Of a stretch of 64,000 nt of DNA, positions 36,559-46,321 are shown piece after piece. Under the pieces are notes generated by a model, which saw nothing but the letters and a program-made list of their open reading frames with translations, was not told the DNA's origin and made no database searches. This stretch comes from Paraburkholderia sp. SG-MS1 (GTDB lineage Bacteria > Pseudomonadota > Gammaproteobacteria > Burkholderiales > Burkholderiaceae). Location of the stretch: the NCBI RefSeq assembly GCF_012275575.1, contig NZ_NPIH01000174.1:21655-85654 (forward strand), read 5' to 3'. Position numbers and translations under genes: made by a program. The number at the start of each line of letters is the position of its first letter. Position 1 is the stretch's first letter.

Positions 36559-38262
36559 TTACATCTTCACAACGTCGTTCCACTGGTTGCTCTCACGTTT
36601 TCTCGACGCCACGCCATTCGCAACGAAGTAAGGCGTGTCGACACGCGCCAGCGCCTCCCGCCCACGAATCCGGTCGGCGATCTTCTCGGCCAGCATGATG
36701 GTCGGCGCGTTCAGATTGCCAGTCGTGATGCGCGGCATGATCGACGCATCGACGACCCGCAGCGCGTCGATGCCATGCACGCGGCCCTCGTTGTCGACCA
36801 CGGCCATGTCGTCATAGCCCATTTTGCACGAGCATGACGGATGAAACGCCGTTTCCGCGCGCATCCGTACGAACTGATCGAGTTGCGCGTCGGTGCTCAG
36901 TTCGGCACCGGGATTCAGCTCGCGCCCGCGATAACGGCCGAGCGCCGGCTGACGCATGATTTCGCGCGTGATCCGGATGCCGTCGCGGAACTCGCGCCAG
37001 TCGAGCGGATCGGCCATGTAGTTGAACAGGATGCTGGGGTGTGCATGCGGATCGCGCGAGGTGAGCTTCACGCGGCCCCGGCTCGGCGAACGCATCGAGC
37101 CGACGTGCGCCTGGAAGCCGTGCATCCTGATCGCATTCGAGCCGTTGTAGTTGATGGCGACCGGCAGGAAGTGATACTGAAGATTCGGCCACAGGTCGTC
37201 GTCGCGCGTGCGGATGAAGCCGCCCGCTTCGAACTGATTGCTTGCGCCGATGCCCGTGCCGTTGAGCATCCATTCGAGTCCGATGGCAGGCTGGTTCCAC
37301 CACTGCAACGCGGGGTAGAGCGACACCGGCTCCTTACACTCGTACTGGATATACATCTCCAGATGATCCTGAAGATTCTCGCCGACACCCGGCAGATCGT
37401 GCACGAGCGGCACGTCGAACTCGCGCAGCCAGGTCGAGCGTCCCACGCCAGAGCGTTGCAGCAGTTGTGGCGATCCGATTGCGCCGCTGCACACGAGCAC
37501 TTCGCGGCGCGCATGCACGTTCGCCGCTGTGCCGTGACGCAGATACGCGACGCCGACCGCACGCTTGCCCGAAAACAGCACGCGGTCGGTTACCGCATGC
37601 GTGACGATCGTCAGATTCGGCCGCGTTTTCGCGCGATCCAGATAGCCGCGCGCGGTGCTTGCGCGGCGGCCGTTGGCCGTGACCGTGCGATCCATCGGAC
37701 CAAAGCCTTCCTGCCGATAGCCGTTCAGATCGTCGGTGCGCGCAAAGCCCGCCTGCACACCGGCCTCGACCATCGCGGCGAAGAGCGGGTTGTTGCCCGG
37801 CTTGCTGGTGCTCACGTGGACGGGGCCGTCGCCGCCGTGATACGCGTTCGCGCCGATGTCGCGCGTTTCGGCTTGGCGGAAATACGGCAGGCAATCCAGA
37901 TAGGTCCAGTTCGCGAGGCCGGGCCGCGCGGCCCAGCCGTCGTAATCGAGCGCATTGCCGCGGATGTAGCACATGCCGTTGATCAGCGACGAGCCGCCGA
38001 GCCCCTTGCCGCGTCCGCACTCCATGCGCCGGTTGTTCATGTGCGGTTCGGGGTCCGTCTCATACGCCCAGTTATAGCGGCGTCCTTGCAGCGGATACGC
38101 GAGCGCGGCCGGCATCTGCGTGCGGAAATCGAAACGGTAGTCGGGGCCGCCTGCTTCGAGCAGCAGCACCGTCACGTCGGCGTCTTCGGTGAGGCGCGAC
38201 GCGAGCACGTTACCCGCCGAACCCGCGCCCACGATGATGTAGTCGTATTCGTTCGAGGCCAT
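36559..38262 (-). CDS. betA: choline dehydrogenase
   Basis: 567-residue GMC flavoprotein oxidising choline to betaine aldehyde (and on to betaine in some cases). FAD motif [18 protein letters not shown] at residues 6-23, GMC signature [15 protein letters not shown], second signature [13 protein letters not shown], and active-site [11 protein letters not shown] near the C-terminus. Third gene of betIBA, 12 bp after betB. Confidence 0.95.
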   Translation of the reverse strand: MASNEYDYIIVGAGSAGNVLASRLTEDADVTVLLLEAGGPDYRFDFRTQMPAALAYPLQGRRYNWAYETDPEPHMNNRRMECGRGKGLGGSSLINGMCYIRGNALDYDGWAARPGLANWTYLDCLPYFRQAETRDIGANAYHGGDGPVHVSTSKPGNNPLFAAMVEAGVQAGFARTDDLNGYRQEGFGPMDRTVTANGRRASTARGYLDRAKTRPNLTIVTHAVTDRVLFSGKRAVGVAYLRHGTAANVHARREVLVCSGAIGSPQLLQRSGVGRSTWLREFDVPLVHDLPGVGENLQDHLEMYIQYECKEPVSLYPALQWWNQPAIGLEWMLNGTGIGASNQFEAGGFIRTRDDDLWPNLQYHFLPVAINYNGSNAIRMHGFQAHVGSMRSPSRGRVKLTSRDPHAHPSILFNYMADPLDWREFRDGIRITREIMRQPALGRYRGRELNPGAELSTDAQLDQFVRMRAETAFHPSCSCKMGYDDMAVVDNEGRVHGIDALRVVDASIMPRITTGNLNAPTIMLAEKIADRIRGREALARVDTPYFVANGVASRKRESNQWNDVVKM

Positions 38263-38274
38263 CGCCGCCGCTCC

Positions 38275-39744
38275 TTAGAATACCGGTTGATAGGGGCCGA
38301 GTTCGACCTGCACGGACTTGATGCGCGTGTAGTGTTCGAGCGTCGTGATGCCGTTTTCGCGGCCGACCCCCGATTGCTTGTAGCCGCCCACCGGCATTTC
38401 CGCGGGCGACTCGCCCCACGTGTTGATCCAGCAGATGCCGGCGTCCAGCCGATGAATCACGCGGTGCGCGCGAGCGAGATTTTCGGTGACGACGCCCGCG
38501 GCGAGGCCATAAGGGGTAAGGTTCGCGCGCGCGATCGCTTCGTCCTCGTCGTCGAATACGAGGATGCTCATCACCGGGCCGAAGATTTCTTCGCGCACGA
38601 TGCGCATGTCGTCGCGGCAACCGGTGAAGACGGTCGGCGCGACATACTGGCCGCGGCCGAAATGACCTTCGGTCAGGCGCCGGCCACCCGCCAGCAAGCG
38701 CGCGCCTTCATGAACGCCGCTATCGATATAGCCGAGCACCTTCTGCAATTGCGCGGCGCTCGCGAGCGGGCCGAAGTTCGTATCCGCGTCAGTGGGCGCG
38801 CCCACGCGGATACGTTCGACCCGCGCGAGCAGCAAGGCTTCGAACCGCTCCAGCACGCTGCGTTGCACGAACACGCGCGTGCCGTTGGTGCAGACCTGGC
38901 CCGCGCTGAAGAAGTTGGCGCTCATCGCGATGTCGGCTGCACGCTCGAGGTCGGCGTCGTCGAACACGATGAGCGGCGATTTGCCGCCGAGCTCCATCGT
39001 CACTTCTTTCAGCGACGACGACGCGGCGAGCGACATCACTTTTTTGCCCGTTTCGACGCCGCCCGTAAACGAAATCTTCTCGATGTGGGGATGCGCGGCG
39101 AGCATTGCACCGACCCGGCCGTCGCCCTGGACGACATTGAAGACGCCCGCCGGCACGCCGGCCTCGGTGTAGATCTGCGCGAGCTTCAACGCCGACAACG
39201 GGGTGATCTCGCTCGGCTTGAAGATCATCGCATTGCCGGCCGCGAGCGCGGGCGCCGATTTCCAGCACGCGATCTGGATCGGGTAGTTCCATGCGGCGAT
39301 GCCCGCGCACACGCCGAGCGGCTCGCGGCGCGTGTAGACGAACGACGAGGGGCGCAGCGGAATCTGTTGGCCTTCGATCGCGGTGGCAAGCCCCGCGTAA
39401 TACTCGATCACGTCCGCGCCGGTAACGATATCGACCGTGCGCGTTTCGGCGATCGGCTTGCCGGTGTCGCGGGTTTCGAGCAGCGCAAGTTCGTCGTTGC
39501 GCTCGCGCAGCAGGTCCACCGCGCGACGCAGAATGCGCGAGCGCTGCATCGCCGTGAGCGCGGCCCACTCGCGTTGCCCGGCTTGCGCCGCTTGCACTGC
39601 GCGCTCGATATCGGCCGCCGATGCCTGCTGCACGCTCGCGAGTGTCTCGCCGGTGGCGGGGTCGAGCGTGTCGAAGGTTTCTCCACTGGTTGCATCGACG
39701 TAAGCGCCGCCTATGTACAGACGTTGCGTTGCGAATACCGCCAT
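38275..39744 (-). CDS. betB: betaine aldehyde dehydrogenase
   Basis: 489 residues. ALDH motifs: [17 protein letters not shown] with the general-base glutamate, catalytic Cys285 in [12 protein letters not shown], and [11 protein letters not shown] of the NAD site. Converts betaine aldehyde to glycine betaine. The ATG at 39744 follows AAGGAGCACGTG; the in-frame GTG at 39747 is too close. Middle gene of betIBA. Confidence 0.95.
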   Translation of the reverse strand: MAVFATQRLYIGGAYVDATSGETFDTLDPATGETLASVQQASAADIERAVQAAQAGQREWAALTAMQRSRILRRAVDLLRERNDELALLETRDTGKPIAETRTVDIVTGADVIEYYAGLATAIEGQQIPLRPSSFVYTRREPLGVCAGIAAWNYPIQIACWKSAPALAAGNAMIFKPSEITPLSALKLAQIYTEAGVPAGVFNVVQGDGRVGAMLAAHPHIEKISFTGGVETGKKVMSLAASSSLKEVTMELGGKSPLIVFDDADLERAADIAMSANFFSAGQVCTNGTRVFVQRSVLERFEALLLARVERIRVGAPTDADTNFGPLASAAQLQKVLGYIDSGVHEGARLLAGGRRLTEGHFGRGQYVAPTVFTGCRDDMRIVREEIFGPVMSILVFDDEDEAIARANLTPYGLAAGVVTENLARAHRVIHRLDAGICWINTWGESPAEMPVGGYKQSGVGRENGITTLEHYTRIKSVQVELGPYQPVF

Positions 39745-39756
39745 CACGTGCTCCTT

Positions 39757-40362
39757 TCAGGAAATGCCGCTGGCCTGATTGCGCGCCGCCAGCATCAGGT
39801 CGATATAGTCGTTCGCGACGCGTAGCGCCGCCCTGGTGTCGAACGGTTCGCCCGACAGCGCGCCGCGCAGCCACAAGCCGTCGATCAGCGCCGCGAGGCC
39901 GCTCGCCGCACGGCGCGCCGCCGCGCGCGGCAGCGCCTTCGAAAAATCCGCGCACAGATTCGAGTTCAGCCGGCGCGTGTTCACGTATTGCAGTCGCCGC
40001 AACTGCGGCTTGTGCATGCTCTCGGACCAGAACGCGAGCCACGTTTTCATGACCGGGCCGCTGGTTTGCGCGGCGTCGAAATTCGCGGCGACCACTGCGC
40101 GCAGTTTCGCGCGCGGGTCCGCCTTCGCCGCCCGGCGACGGCTCGCGGTGGCCTGCCACAGATCGCGCAGCACGTGACGCATGGTAGCTTCGAGCAAGCC
40201 GTCCTTGTCGCCGAAATAGTGGCTGACGATGCCCGTGGAAATGCTCGCGCGTTGTGCGACCGAGGCGAGCGTCGCGCCCGCGAGACCGCTCTGGTCGATC
40301 GTGAGCAGGGTGGCGTCGATGAGCTGCGCGCGGCGGATTTCGCGCATTCCGAGTTTAGGCAT
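39757..40362 (-). CDS. betI: TetR-family repressor BetI
   Basis: 201 residues: start [54 protein letters not shown], and the BetI-type C-terminal [25 protein letters not shown]. Represses betIBA in the absence of choline. First gene of the operon, with its operator just upstream. Confidence 0.95.
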   Translation of the reverse strand: MPKLGMREIRRAQLIDATLLTIDQSGLAGATLASVAQRASISTGIVSHYFGDKDGLLEATMRHVLRDLWQATASRRRAAKADPRAKLRAVVAANFDAAQTSGPVMKTWLAFWSESMHKPQLRRLQYVNTRRLNSNLCADFSKALPRAAARRAASGLAALIDGLWLRGALSGEPFDTRAALRVANDYIDLMLAARNQASGIS

Positions 40363-40431
40363 GGTGGTGGAGACGGCGGCGCACCCACGTGCGAGCCGCC
40401 AGTATGGACTCGATGGCGCATGGTAAGTTTA

Positions 40432-40459
40432 TTTATATTGAACGGTCAATCAATATAAA
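40432..40459. promoter_or_regulatory. betI: BetI operator
   Basis: Inverted repeat TTTATATTG / CAATATAAA with a 10-bp centre that itself forms TTGA-ACGG-TCAA, 70 bp upstream of betI. It is strikingly AT-rich in a GC-rich region and fits the TTGA-centred dyads of BetI sites. The 40363-40607 gap contains this and the site at 40475. Confidence 0.75.
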
Positions 40460-40474
40460 CAGCGTTCCTTCACG

Positions 40475-40501
40475 TGTCGGTTCCAGCCAAACTCGTGTCG
40501 C
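40475..40501. promoter_or_regulatory. tandem TGTCGG/TGTCGC half-sites upstream of fdhA
   Basis: TGTCGG (40475-40480), N8, AA, N5, TGTCGC (40496-40501): exactly the spacing of ArgR-type AraC/GATase1 sites. It ends 106 bp before fdhA and begins 16 bp from the BetI operator, so both regulators could act in this gap. Confidence 0.65.
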
Positions 40502-40607
40502 GTGAGCTACATGTGCTCGACGCCGGTGCACGTTACGCTCGTTGAACGGCGTGCCGCGCTGAAAACCCGCACTCGGTCGCGCCGCTCACAAGACATGGAG
40601 ACGGACA

Positions 40608-41807
40608 ATGAGCAGCAATCGCGGCGTCGTGTATCTCGGGCAGGGCAAGGTGGAAGTGCAGTCGATCGACTATCCGAAGATGGTCGATCCACGCGGGCGG
40701 TCGATTGGCCACGGCGTGATTCTGAAAGTGGTGAGCACGAATATTTGCGGCTCCGATCAGCACATGGTGCGGGGCCGCACGACCGCCGAAGTCGGCCTCG
40801 TGCTCGGTCACGAGATTACCGGCGAGGTGATCGAGATCGGCCGCGACGTCGAGACGCTCAGAATCGGTGACCTCGTGTCCGTACCGTTCAACGTAGCGTG
40901 CGGACGCTGCCCGACCTGCAAGGCGCAGCACACCGGCGTGTGCCTGAACGTGAACCCGTCGCGGGCGGGCGGCGCGTACGGTTACGTGGACATGGGCGGC
41001 TGGATCGGCGGCCAGGCCGAGTACGTGATGGTGCCGTACGCGGACTTCAATCTGCTGAAGTTTCCCGACCGCGCGCAGGCGATGTCGAAAATCCGCGACC
41101 TCACGTGTCTGTCCGACATTCTGCCGACTGGCTATCACGGCGCGGTGATGGCGGGCGTGAAGCCCGGCGCGACGGTGTATATCGCGGGCGCGGGGCCGGT
41201 GGGCATGGCCGCGGCGGCGTCGGCGAGATTGCTGGGTGCGGCCTGCACGATCGTCGGCGATATGAACGAGGCGCGTCTCGCGCATGCGCGCAAGATGGGC
41301 TTTCAGACCATCGATCTATCGAAGGACGCCACGCTCGGCGAGCAGATCGAGCAGATACTCGGCAAGCCCGAAGTGGATTGCGCAGTAGACTGCGTCGGCT
41401 TCGAGGCGCATGGCCACGGCAGCAGCGGCGCGCGCGAGGAAGCGCCGGCCACGGTGCTCAATTCGCTGATGGAAATCACGCGCGCGGCGGGCGCGATCGG
41501 CATTCCGGGACTGTATGTGACCGACGACCCGGGTGCCGCCGACGCCGCTGCCCGCAAAGGCAGCCTGAGCATCCGCTTCGGGCTCGGCTGGGCCAAGTCG
41601 CATTCGTTCCACACCGGGCAAACGCCGGTCATGAAGTACAACCACAATCTGATGCAGGCGATCTTGTGGGACCGCTTGCCGATTGCGGATATCGTCAACG
41701 TGACGGTGGTGTCGCTAGACGACGCGCCTGATGGTTACCGGCAATTCGATGGCGGCGCGCCGAAGAAGTTTGTGATCGACCCTCACGGCCTGTTGAAAGC
41801 GGCTTGA
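40608..41807 (+). CDS. fdhA: glutathione-independent formaldehyde dehydrogenase
   Basis: 399-residue zinc alcohol-dehydrogenase-family enzyme. Catalytic zinc cysteine in NICGSDQHM, GHE motif in VLGHEITGEV, the four-cysteine structural zinc lobe (ACGRCPTCKAQHTGVC), NAD site YIAGAGPVGMAA. It is the FdhA type that oxidises formaldehyde using tightly bound NAD. In this setting it removes formaldehyde released by Gbc, Dgc and Sox reactions. Confidence 0.93.
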   Translation: MSSNRGVVYLGQGKVEVQSIDYPKMVDPRGRSIGHGVILKVVSTNICGSDQHMVRGRTTAEVGLVLGHEITGEVIEIGRDVETLRIGDLVSVPFNVACGRCPTCKAQHTGVCLNVNPSRAGGAYGYVDMGGWIGGQAEYVMVPYADFNLLKFPDRAQAMSKIRDLTCLSDILPTGYHGAVMAGVKPGATVYIAGAGPVGMAAAASARLLGAACTIVGDMNEARLAHARKMGFQTIDLSKDATLGEQIEQILGKPEVDCAVDCVGFEAHGHGSSGAREEAPATVLNSLMEITRAAGAIGIPGLYVTDDPGAADAAARKGSLSIRFGLGWAKSHSFHTGQTPVMKYNHNLMQAILWDRLPIADIVNVTVVSLDDAPDGYRQFDGGAPKKFVIDPHGLLKAA

Positions 41808-41842
41808 CGATGCACTCAGGCGGGTACTGAAGCACCATTGCG

Positions 41843-41886
41843 ACAAACGCGCTGAGCGGTTTTCCGTTCAGCGCGTTTGTTTTTTC
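41843..41886 (+). terminator. rho-independent terminator after fdhA
   Basis: Stem ACAAACGCGCTGA / TCAGCGCGTTTGT extended by GCGG/CCG pairs around TTTT, followed by a run of T. It ends 59 bp before the convergent regulator's stop codon and can serve both strands. Confidence 0.9.
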
Positions 41887-41944
41887 GGTGATGAACGGCG
41901 CTGATGCAAAGTGAAGTCGAGTATGCCCAGCGCGACCCGATGCT

Positions 41945-42940
41945 TCAGGCGGCCATCACAGGCACCGTGGCCAGCGAAGGGGCCTGCTTGCGCCGCTCGC
42001 GCGTCGGGGCGGTGCCGAACGCGTCGCGATAGCTCTTCGAGAAGTGGCAGGCGGACTGGAAGCCGCAAGCCATCGTGATGTGCATGATCGACATATCCGT
42101 TTGCAGCAGCAGCTCGCGGGCGCGCCGCAAGCGCAGCGTCAGATAGTAATGGGTGGGCGTCATTCCGAGATGCTCCCGGAACAGGCGCTGCAATTGCCGT
42201 TGCGACATGCCCGCAAGACGCGCGAGTTCTTCGCGCGAGAGCGGCTCTTCGATGTTGTTCTCCATCAGCGAGATCACTTCGAACAGCGACTTGTTGGCCG
42301 AGCCGAGCCGCGCGACGAGCGGCATCTTCTGTTGCGCGCTGGTGTCGCGCACATGTTCGACGATGAACTGCTCGGCGATCTGCGTGACGCGTGCGGTGCC
42401 CACACGCGGCGCGATCAGGTTCAGCATCATGTCGAGCGGCGCGACGCCGCCCGTGCAGGTGACGCGATCGCGATCGATGACGAATAGCTCTTTCAGAAAG
42501 CGCGTATCGGGAAACTCCTCCTTCAGCGCCGACATGTTCTCCCAATGAATCGCGCATGCATAACCGGCCAGCAAGCCGGCGCGCGCGAGCGCATAAGTGC
42601 CGGTGCACAGGCTGCCGAGCACGCTGCCCATGCGCGCGAAGCGGCGCAAGGCGGACAAATGAGCAGGCGTGGTGGCGCGCTGCACGTCGATGCCGCCGAC
42701 CACGAACACGATATCCGGCTGGCCGACGCATTCGACCGGCCCGGTGTCGACCGACAGACCGTTGCTCGCGGTAACCGGCCCGCCTTCCGGGCTCACGATC
42801 GACCAGCGGTAAAGCGTCTGCCCCGTCAGGTAGTTCGCCATGCGCAGCACTTCGATTGCGTTGGTGAACGCGATCATGGTGAAGTTGGAAACCGGCATGA
42901 ATGCGAAGTGCGACAACGACGCCGTGCGATCGGTGGACAT
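41945..42940 (-). CDS. gbdR: GATase1/AraC regulator, probable GbdR
   Basis: 331 residues: DJ-1/PfpI-like sensor with GSLCTGTYALARAGLLAG and AraC HTH (LSREELARLAGMSQRQLQRLFR; ITMACGFQSACHFSKSYRDAFG). It sits between fdhA and the glyA-dgc-gbc cluster, the place where GbdR, the glycine-betaine/dimethylglycine-responsive activator, is expected. A close paralogue lies in the cho operon; which one is the functional GbdR is an inference from position. Confidence 0.85.
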   Translation of the reverse strand: MSTDRTASLSHFAFMPVSNFTMIAFTNAIEVLRMANYLTGQTLYRWSIVSPEGGPVTASNGLSVDTGPVECVGQPDIVFVVGGIDVQRATTPAHLSALRRFARMGSVLGSLCTGTYALARAGLLAGYACAIHWENMSALKEEFPDTRFLKELFVIDRDRVTCTGGVAPLDMMLNLIAPRVGTARVTQIAEQFIVEHVRDTSAQQKMPLVARLGSANKSLFEVISLMENNIEEPLSREELARLAGMSQRQLQRLFREHLGMTPTHYYLTLRLRRARELLLQTDMSIMHITMACGFQSACHFSKSYRDAFGTAPTRERRKQAPSLATVPVMAA

Positions 42941-43399
42941 GGGAGGAGTGATTCCTTCGAATCTGTGTAATGTCGCGTCGCCGTGGGGAGCGGCGACTCA
43001 TGCAATTTTGAGTACGAGTGCAACTACCGTGCCATCAGGCTAAACCCCTGGTTGGCATCAGGAAGCTCGGATAGCTAAACAAATGGGCCCCACAACGGCG
43101 CCGTCATCGACGCCGTTGCACTCGAACGGCGCACGACGATCAACCGCAGTGCAGCAAAAGGCGTCGCATTTTTTAAGCGCTTGCCAGGCGACGATGCCGG
43201 GGAAAGTGACAGGGCTTTGCGCGGCGCGCGCACGCCGACTTGTGGAAAAAGGACGCGCATGGCGGAAAAGGCAAAGAACGCGTCTGAATTCGTAAATTGG
43301 CGCGCTGCCCGAGCGTCAAGAATAGACGCAATACAGACCGGTGGCGGCACTGCGCAAGCGCCGCCGCCGGCGCTCGGTCAACGATCCCACGGACCCTCC
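42941..43399. other. intergenic control region between gbdR and glyA
   Basis: 459 bp with no credible gene. It contains an inverted repeat GTCGCCG / CGGCGAC (42977-42983, 42991-42997) and a GC-rich hairpin (GGTGGCGGC with GCCGCCGCC, 43340-43368) in the glyA leader. A degenerate pair of TCG half-sites with 21-bp phasing (42955 and 42976) lies close to the gbdR start. I looked for a glycine riboswitch and saw none of its conserved elements. Confidence 0.5.
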
Positions 43400-44674
43400 A
43401 TGCCAAACCCGAATCCTTTTTTCGAAGACTCGCTGGCCACGCGCGATAAGGCCGTGCGCGGCGCCGTACTGAAAGAGCTCGAGCGTCAGCAGTCGCAAGT
43501 CGAACTGATCGCGTCGGAAAACATCGTGTCGCGCGCAGTTCTCGAAGCGCAAGGCTCGGTGCTGACCAACAAGTATGCGGAAGGGTATCCGGGCAAGCGT
43601 TACTACGGCGGTTGCGAATACGCAGACGTGATCGAGACACTGGCGCTCGATCGCCTCAAGCAGTTGTTCGACGCGAAGTATGCCAACGTGCAGCCGCATT
43701 CGGGCGCGCAGGCGAACGGCGCGGTGATGCTGGCGCTGACGAGGCCGGGCGACACGGTGCTCGGCATGTCGCTCGACGCGGGCGGCCATCTGACCCATGG
43801 CGCGAAGCCGGCACTCTCGGGCAAGTGGTTCAACGCGGTGCAATACGGCGTGGATCGCGACACGATGCTGATCGATTACGAGCAGATCGAGGAACTCGCG
43901 CAACAGCACAAGCCCACCTTGCTGATCGCCGGCTTTTCCGCTTATCCGCGTGCGCTGGATTTCGCCCGGCTGCGTGCGATTGCCGACGGCGCCGGAGCGA
44001 AGCTGATGGTCGATATGGCGCATATCGCCGGTGTGATCGCGGCGGGGCGTCACGCGAACCCCGTCGAGCATGCGCATGTGGTGACCTCGACCACGCACAA
44101 GACCTTGCGCGGTCCGCGCGGCGGCTTTGTGCTGACGAATGACGAGGAGATCGCGAAGAAGATCAACTCGGCGGTGTTCCCCGGCTTGCAGGGCGGCCCG
44201 CTCATGCACGTGATCGCCGGCAAGGCGGTCGCGTTCGGCGAGGCGCTGGAGCCCGGGTTCAAGACGTATATCGACAACGTGCTCGCGAATGCGCAAGCGC
44301 TCGGCGAAGTGCTGAAGGCGGGCGGCGTCGATCTGGTCACGGGCGGCACCGATAACCATCTGCTGCTGGTCGATCTGCGGCCCAAGGGTCTCAAGGGCGA
44401 TCAGGTCGAACAGGCGCTGGAGCGCGCGGGCATCACCTGCAACAAGAACGGCATTCCGTTCGATACCGAGAAGCCGACGATCACGTCAGGCATTCGCCTC
44501 GGCACGCCGGCGGGCACCACACGCGGCTTCGGCGTGAGCGAGTTTCGCGACATCGGGCGGCTGATCGTCGATATGCTCGACGCGTTACGCGAGCAACCCG
44601 AAGGCGACGCCGCCACCGAACAACGCGTGCGCCGCGAGATTTTCGCGCTGTGCGAGCGCTTCCCCATTTACTGA
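43400..44674 (+). CDS. glyA: serine hydroxymethyltransferase
   Basis: 424 residues. Start [19 protein letters not shown]-lysine in [13 protein letters not shown]; folate/PLP segments [35 protein letters not shown] and [18 protein letters not shown]. Converts glycine plus methylene-THF to serine, linking sarcosine demethylation to SdaA. Likely a catabolic copy dedicated to this pathway; a housekeeping copy is expected elsewhere. Leads a run of same-strand genes to 55982 with mostly short gaps. Confidence 0.95.
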   Translation: MPNPNPFFEDSLATRDKAVRGAVLKELERQQSQVELIASENIVSRAVLEAQGSVLTNKYAEGYPGKRYYGGCEYADVIETLALDRLKQLFDAKYANVQPHSGAQANGAVMLALTRPGDTVLGMSLDAGGHLTHGAKPALSGKWFNAVQYGVDRDTMLIDYEQIEELAQQHKPTLLIAGFSAYPRALDFARLRAIADGAGAKLMVDMAHIAGVIAAGRHANPVEHAHVVTSTTHKTLRGPRGGFVLTNDEEIAKKINSAVFPGLQGGPLMHVIAGKAVAFGEALEPGFKTYIDNVLANAQALGEVLKAGGVDLVTGGTDNHLLLVDLRPKGLKGDQVEQALERAGITCNKNGIPFDTEKPTITSGIRLGTPAGTTRGFGVSEFRDIGRLIVDMLDALREQPEGDAATEQRVRREIFALCERFPIY

Positions 44675-44692
44675 GAACGCCTGGAGCAAACG

Positions 44693-45664
44693 ATGAGTAC
44701 GTTGCACGAGAACAGCATCATCATCGACGGTCTGAACATTTCGAAGTTCGAGCGCTCGGTGTTCGAGGATATGAGAAAAGGCGGCGTGACCGCGGTGAAC
44801 TGCACGGTGTCGGTCTGGGAGAGTTTTCAGAAGACCGTCGACAACATCGCCGGGATGAAGCAGCAGATTCGCGAGTACGGCGAGATTCTCACGCTCGTGC
44901 GCACCACCGACGACATCTTGCGCGCGAAGAAGGAGAACAAGACCGGCATCATCTTCGGATTCCAGAACGCGCATGCGTTCGAGGACAACCTCGGCTATAT
45001 CGAAGCGTTCAAGGATCTCGGCGTGAACGTGGTGCAGCTTTGCTACAACACGCAGAACCTCGTGGGCACCGGTTGCTACGAGCGCGATGGCGGGCTGTCC
45101 GGTTACGGACGCGAAGTGATTCAGGAGATGAACCGCGTCGGCATCATGGTCGATCTTTCGCACGTGGGCGGCAAGACGTCGTCCGAAGCGATTGCCGCCT
45201 CGAAGAAGCCGGTGTGCTATTCGCATTGCTGCCCGTCGGGGCTCAAGGAGCATCCGCGCAACAAGAGCGACGATCAGTTGAAGGAGATCGCCGACGCGGG
45301 CGGTTTCGTCGGCGTGACGATGTTCGCGCCGTTCCTCAGGCGCGGCCCGGATGCGACCGTCGACGACTATATCGAGGCGATCGACTACGTGGTGAATCTG
45401 ATCGGCGAAGACCAGGTGGGCATCGGCACGGACTTCACGCAAGGCTATAGCACCGAGTTCTTCGACTGGATCACGCACGACAAGGGCCGTTATCGCCAGT
45501 TGACGAATTTCGGCAAGGTCGTGAATCCCGAAGGCATTCGCACGATCGGCGAATTTCCGAATCTGACCGCGGCGATGGAGCGCGCAGGCTGGGGCGAGAC
45601 GCGCATCAAAAAGATCATGGGCGAAAACTGGGTGCGGGTGTTCGGCCAGGTCTGGAAAGTCTGA
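44693..45664 (+). CDS. renal-dipeptidase-family membrane dipeptidase
   Basis: 323-residue amidohydrolase of the peptidase M19 family (IIFGFQNAHAFEDNLGYIEAFKDLGVNVVQL; MVDLSHVGGKT; CYSHCCPSGL; GIGTDFTQG). The family normally cleaves dipeptides with a binuclear zinc site. Homologues sit beside dgcAB in Pseudomonas without an assigned role; it may hydrolyse an N-methylated substrate. 18 bp after glyA. Confidence 0.85.
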   Translation: MSTLHENSIIIDGLNISKFERSVFEDMRKGGVTAVNCTVSVWESFQKTVDNIAGMKQQIREYGEILTLVRTTDDILRAKKENKTGIIFGFQNAHAFEDNLGYIEAFKDLGVNVVQLCYNTQNLVGTGCYERDGGLSGYGREVIQEMNRVGIMVDLSHVGGKTSSEAIAASKKPVCYSHCCPSGLKEHPRNKSDDQLKEIADAGGFVGVTMFAPFLRRGPDATVDDYIEAIDYVVNLIGEDQVGIGTDFTQGYSTEFFDWITHDKGRYRQLTNFGKVVNPEGIRTIGEFPNLTAAMERAGWGETRIKKIMGENWVRVFGQVWKV

Positions 45665-45708
45665 GCCGGTGTGCCAATCCATCGTACATAAACAAGCGGA
45701 GCCGCCAC

Positions 45709-46245
45709 ATGCAACCCCAACTGCCTATCGACGTCGACGCGAACACCGGCGTCTGGACCACCGACGCGCTGCCGATGCTCTACGTGCCGCGTCACTTCTT
45801 CACGAACAACCACACCGCCGTCGAGGAAGCGCTCGGCCTCGACACCTACGCGGAGATTCTCTACAAAGCGGGCTACAAGTCCGCCTACTTCTGGTGCGAC
45901 AAGGAGGCCAAACAGCACGGCATCAGCGGCATGGCGGTGTTCGAACATTATCTGAAACGCCTGTCGCAGCGCGGCTGGGGCATCTTCACGATTACCGAGG
46001 CCGATCCGTCGAGCTCGCGTGCGCGCATCGAATTGCATCACTCGTCGTTCGTGCTGGCGCAGCCGGAGAAGATCGGCAAGCTCTGCTACATGTTCGCCGG
46101 CTGGTTCGCAGGCGCGATGGACTGGGTCAACGACACCGCGTCCGATGCTGCGCGCAAGGGCCCGCCCTCGTATTCGAAAGAAGCGCGCTGCGCGGCCGAA
46201 GGCCACCATCACTGTGTGTTCGAAGTGTCGCCGCTGAAGTCCTGA
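45709..46245 (+). CDS. DUF5943 / 4-vinyl-reductase-domain protein
   Basis: 178 residues, soluble. Contains the V4R-like features [25 protein letters not shown] and the C-terminal [19 protein letters not shown] with Cys/His residues that could bind metal. Conserved next to dgcA in Pseudomonas and Burkholderia; no known activity. Gap to dgcA is 76 bp. Confidence 0.82.
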   Translation: MQPQLPIDVDANTGVWTTDALPMLYVPRHFFTNNHTAVEEALGLDTYAEILYKAGYKSAYFWCDKEAKQHGISGMAVFEHYLKRLSQRGWGIFTITEADPSSSRARIELHHSSFVLAQPEKIGKLCYMFAGWFAGAMDWVNDTASDAARKGPPSYSKEARCAAEGHHHCVFEVSPLKS

Positions 46246-46321
46246 GCGCGGCACACGGCAGCACACAGCAACAGCAGCACGGCAAAGCGCAACAAGCCTA
46301 TCCATTCCGAGGTCGATCGCG

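Noticed and set aside
36841..39825. 994-codon plus-strand open frame
   Set aside because: Antisense to betA and betB, which carry complete family motifs; long shadow frames are usual in GC-rich genes.
42955..42981. CTTCGA-N8-AA-N5-CGTCGC near the gbdR start
   Set aside because: Spacing fits, but both half-sites deviate from TGTCGC; kept only as a weak remark on that gap.
42941..43399. Glycine riboswitch in front of glyA
   Set aside because: I searched the leader by eye for the conserved glycine-aptamer core and found none; only simple GC-rich hairpins.
43181..43399. Upstream extension of glyA
   Set aside because: Serine hydroxymethyltransferases start at the [12 protein letters not shown] position; the extension has no domain and low-quality composition.
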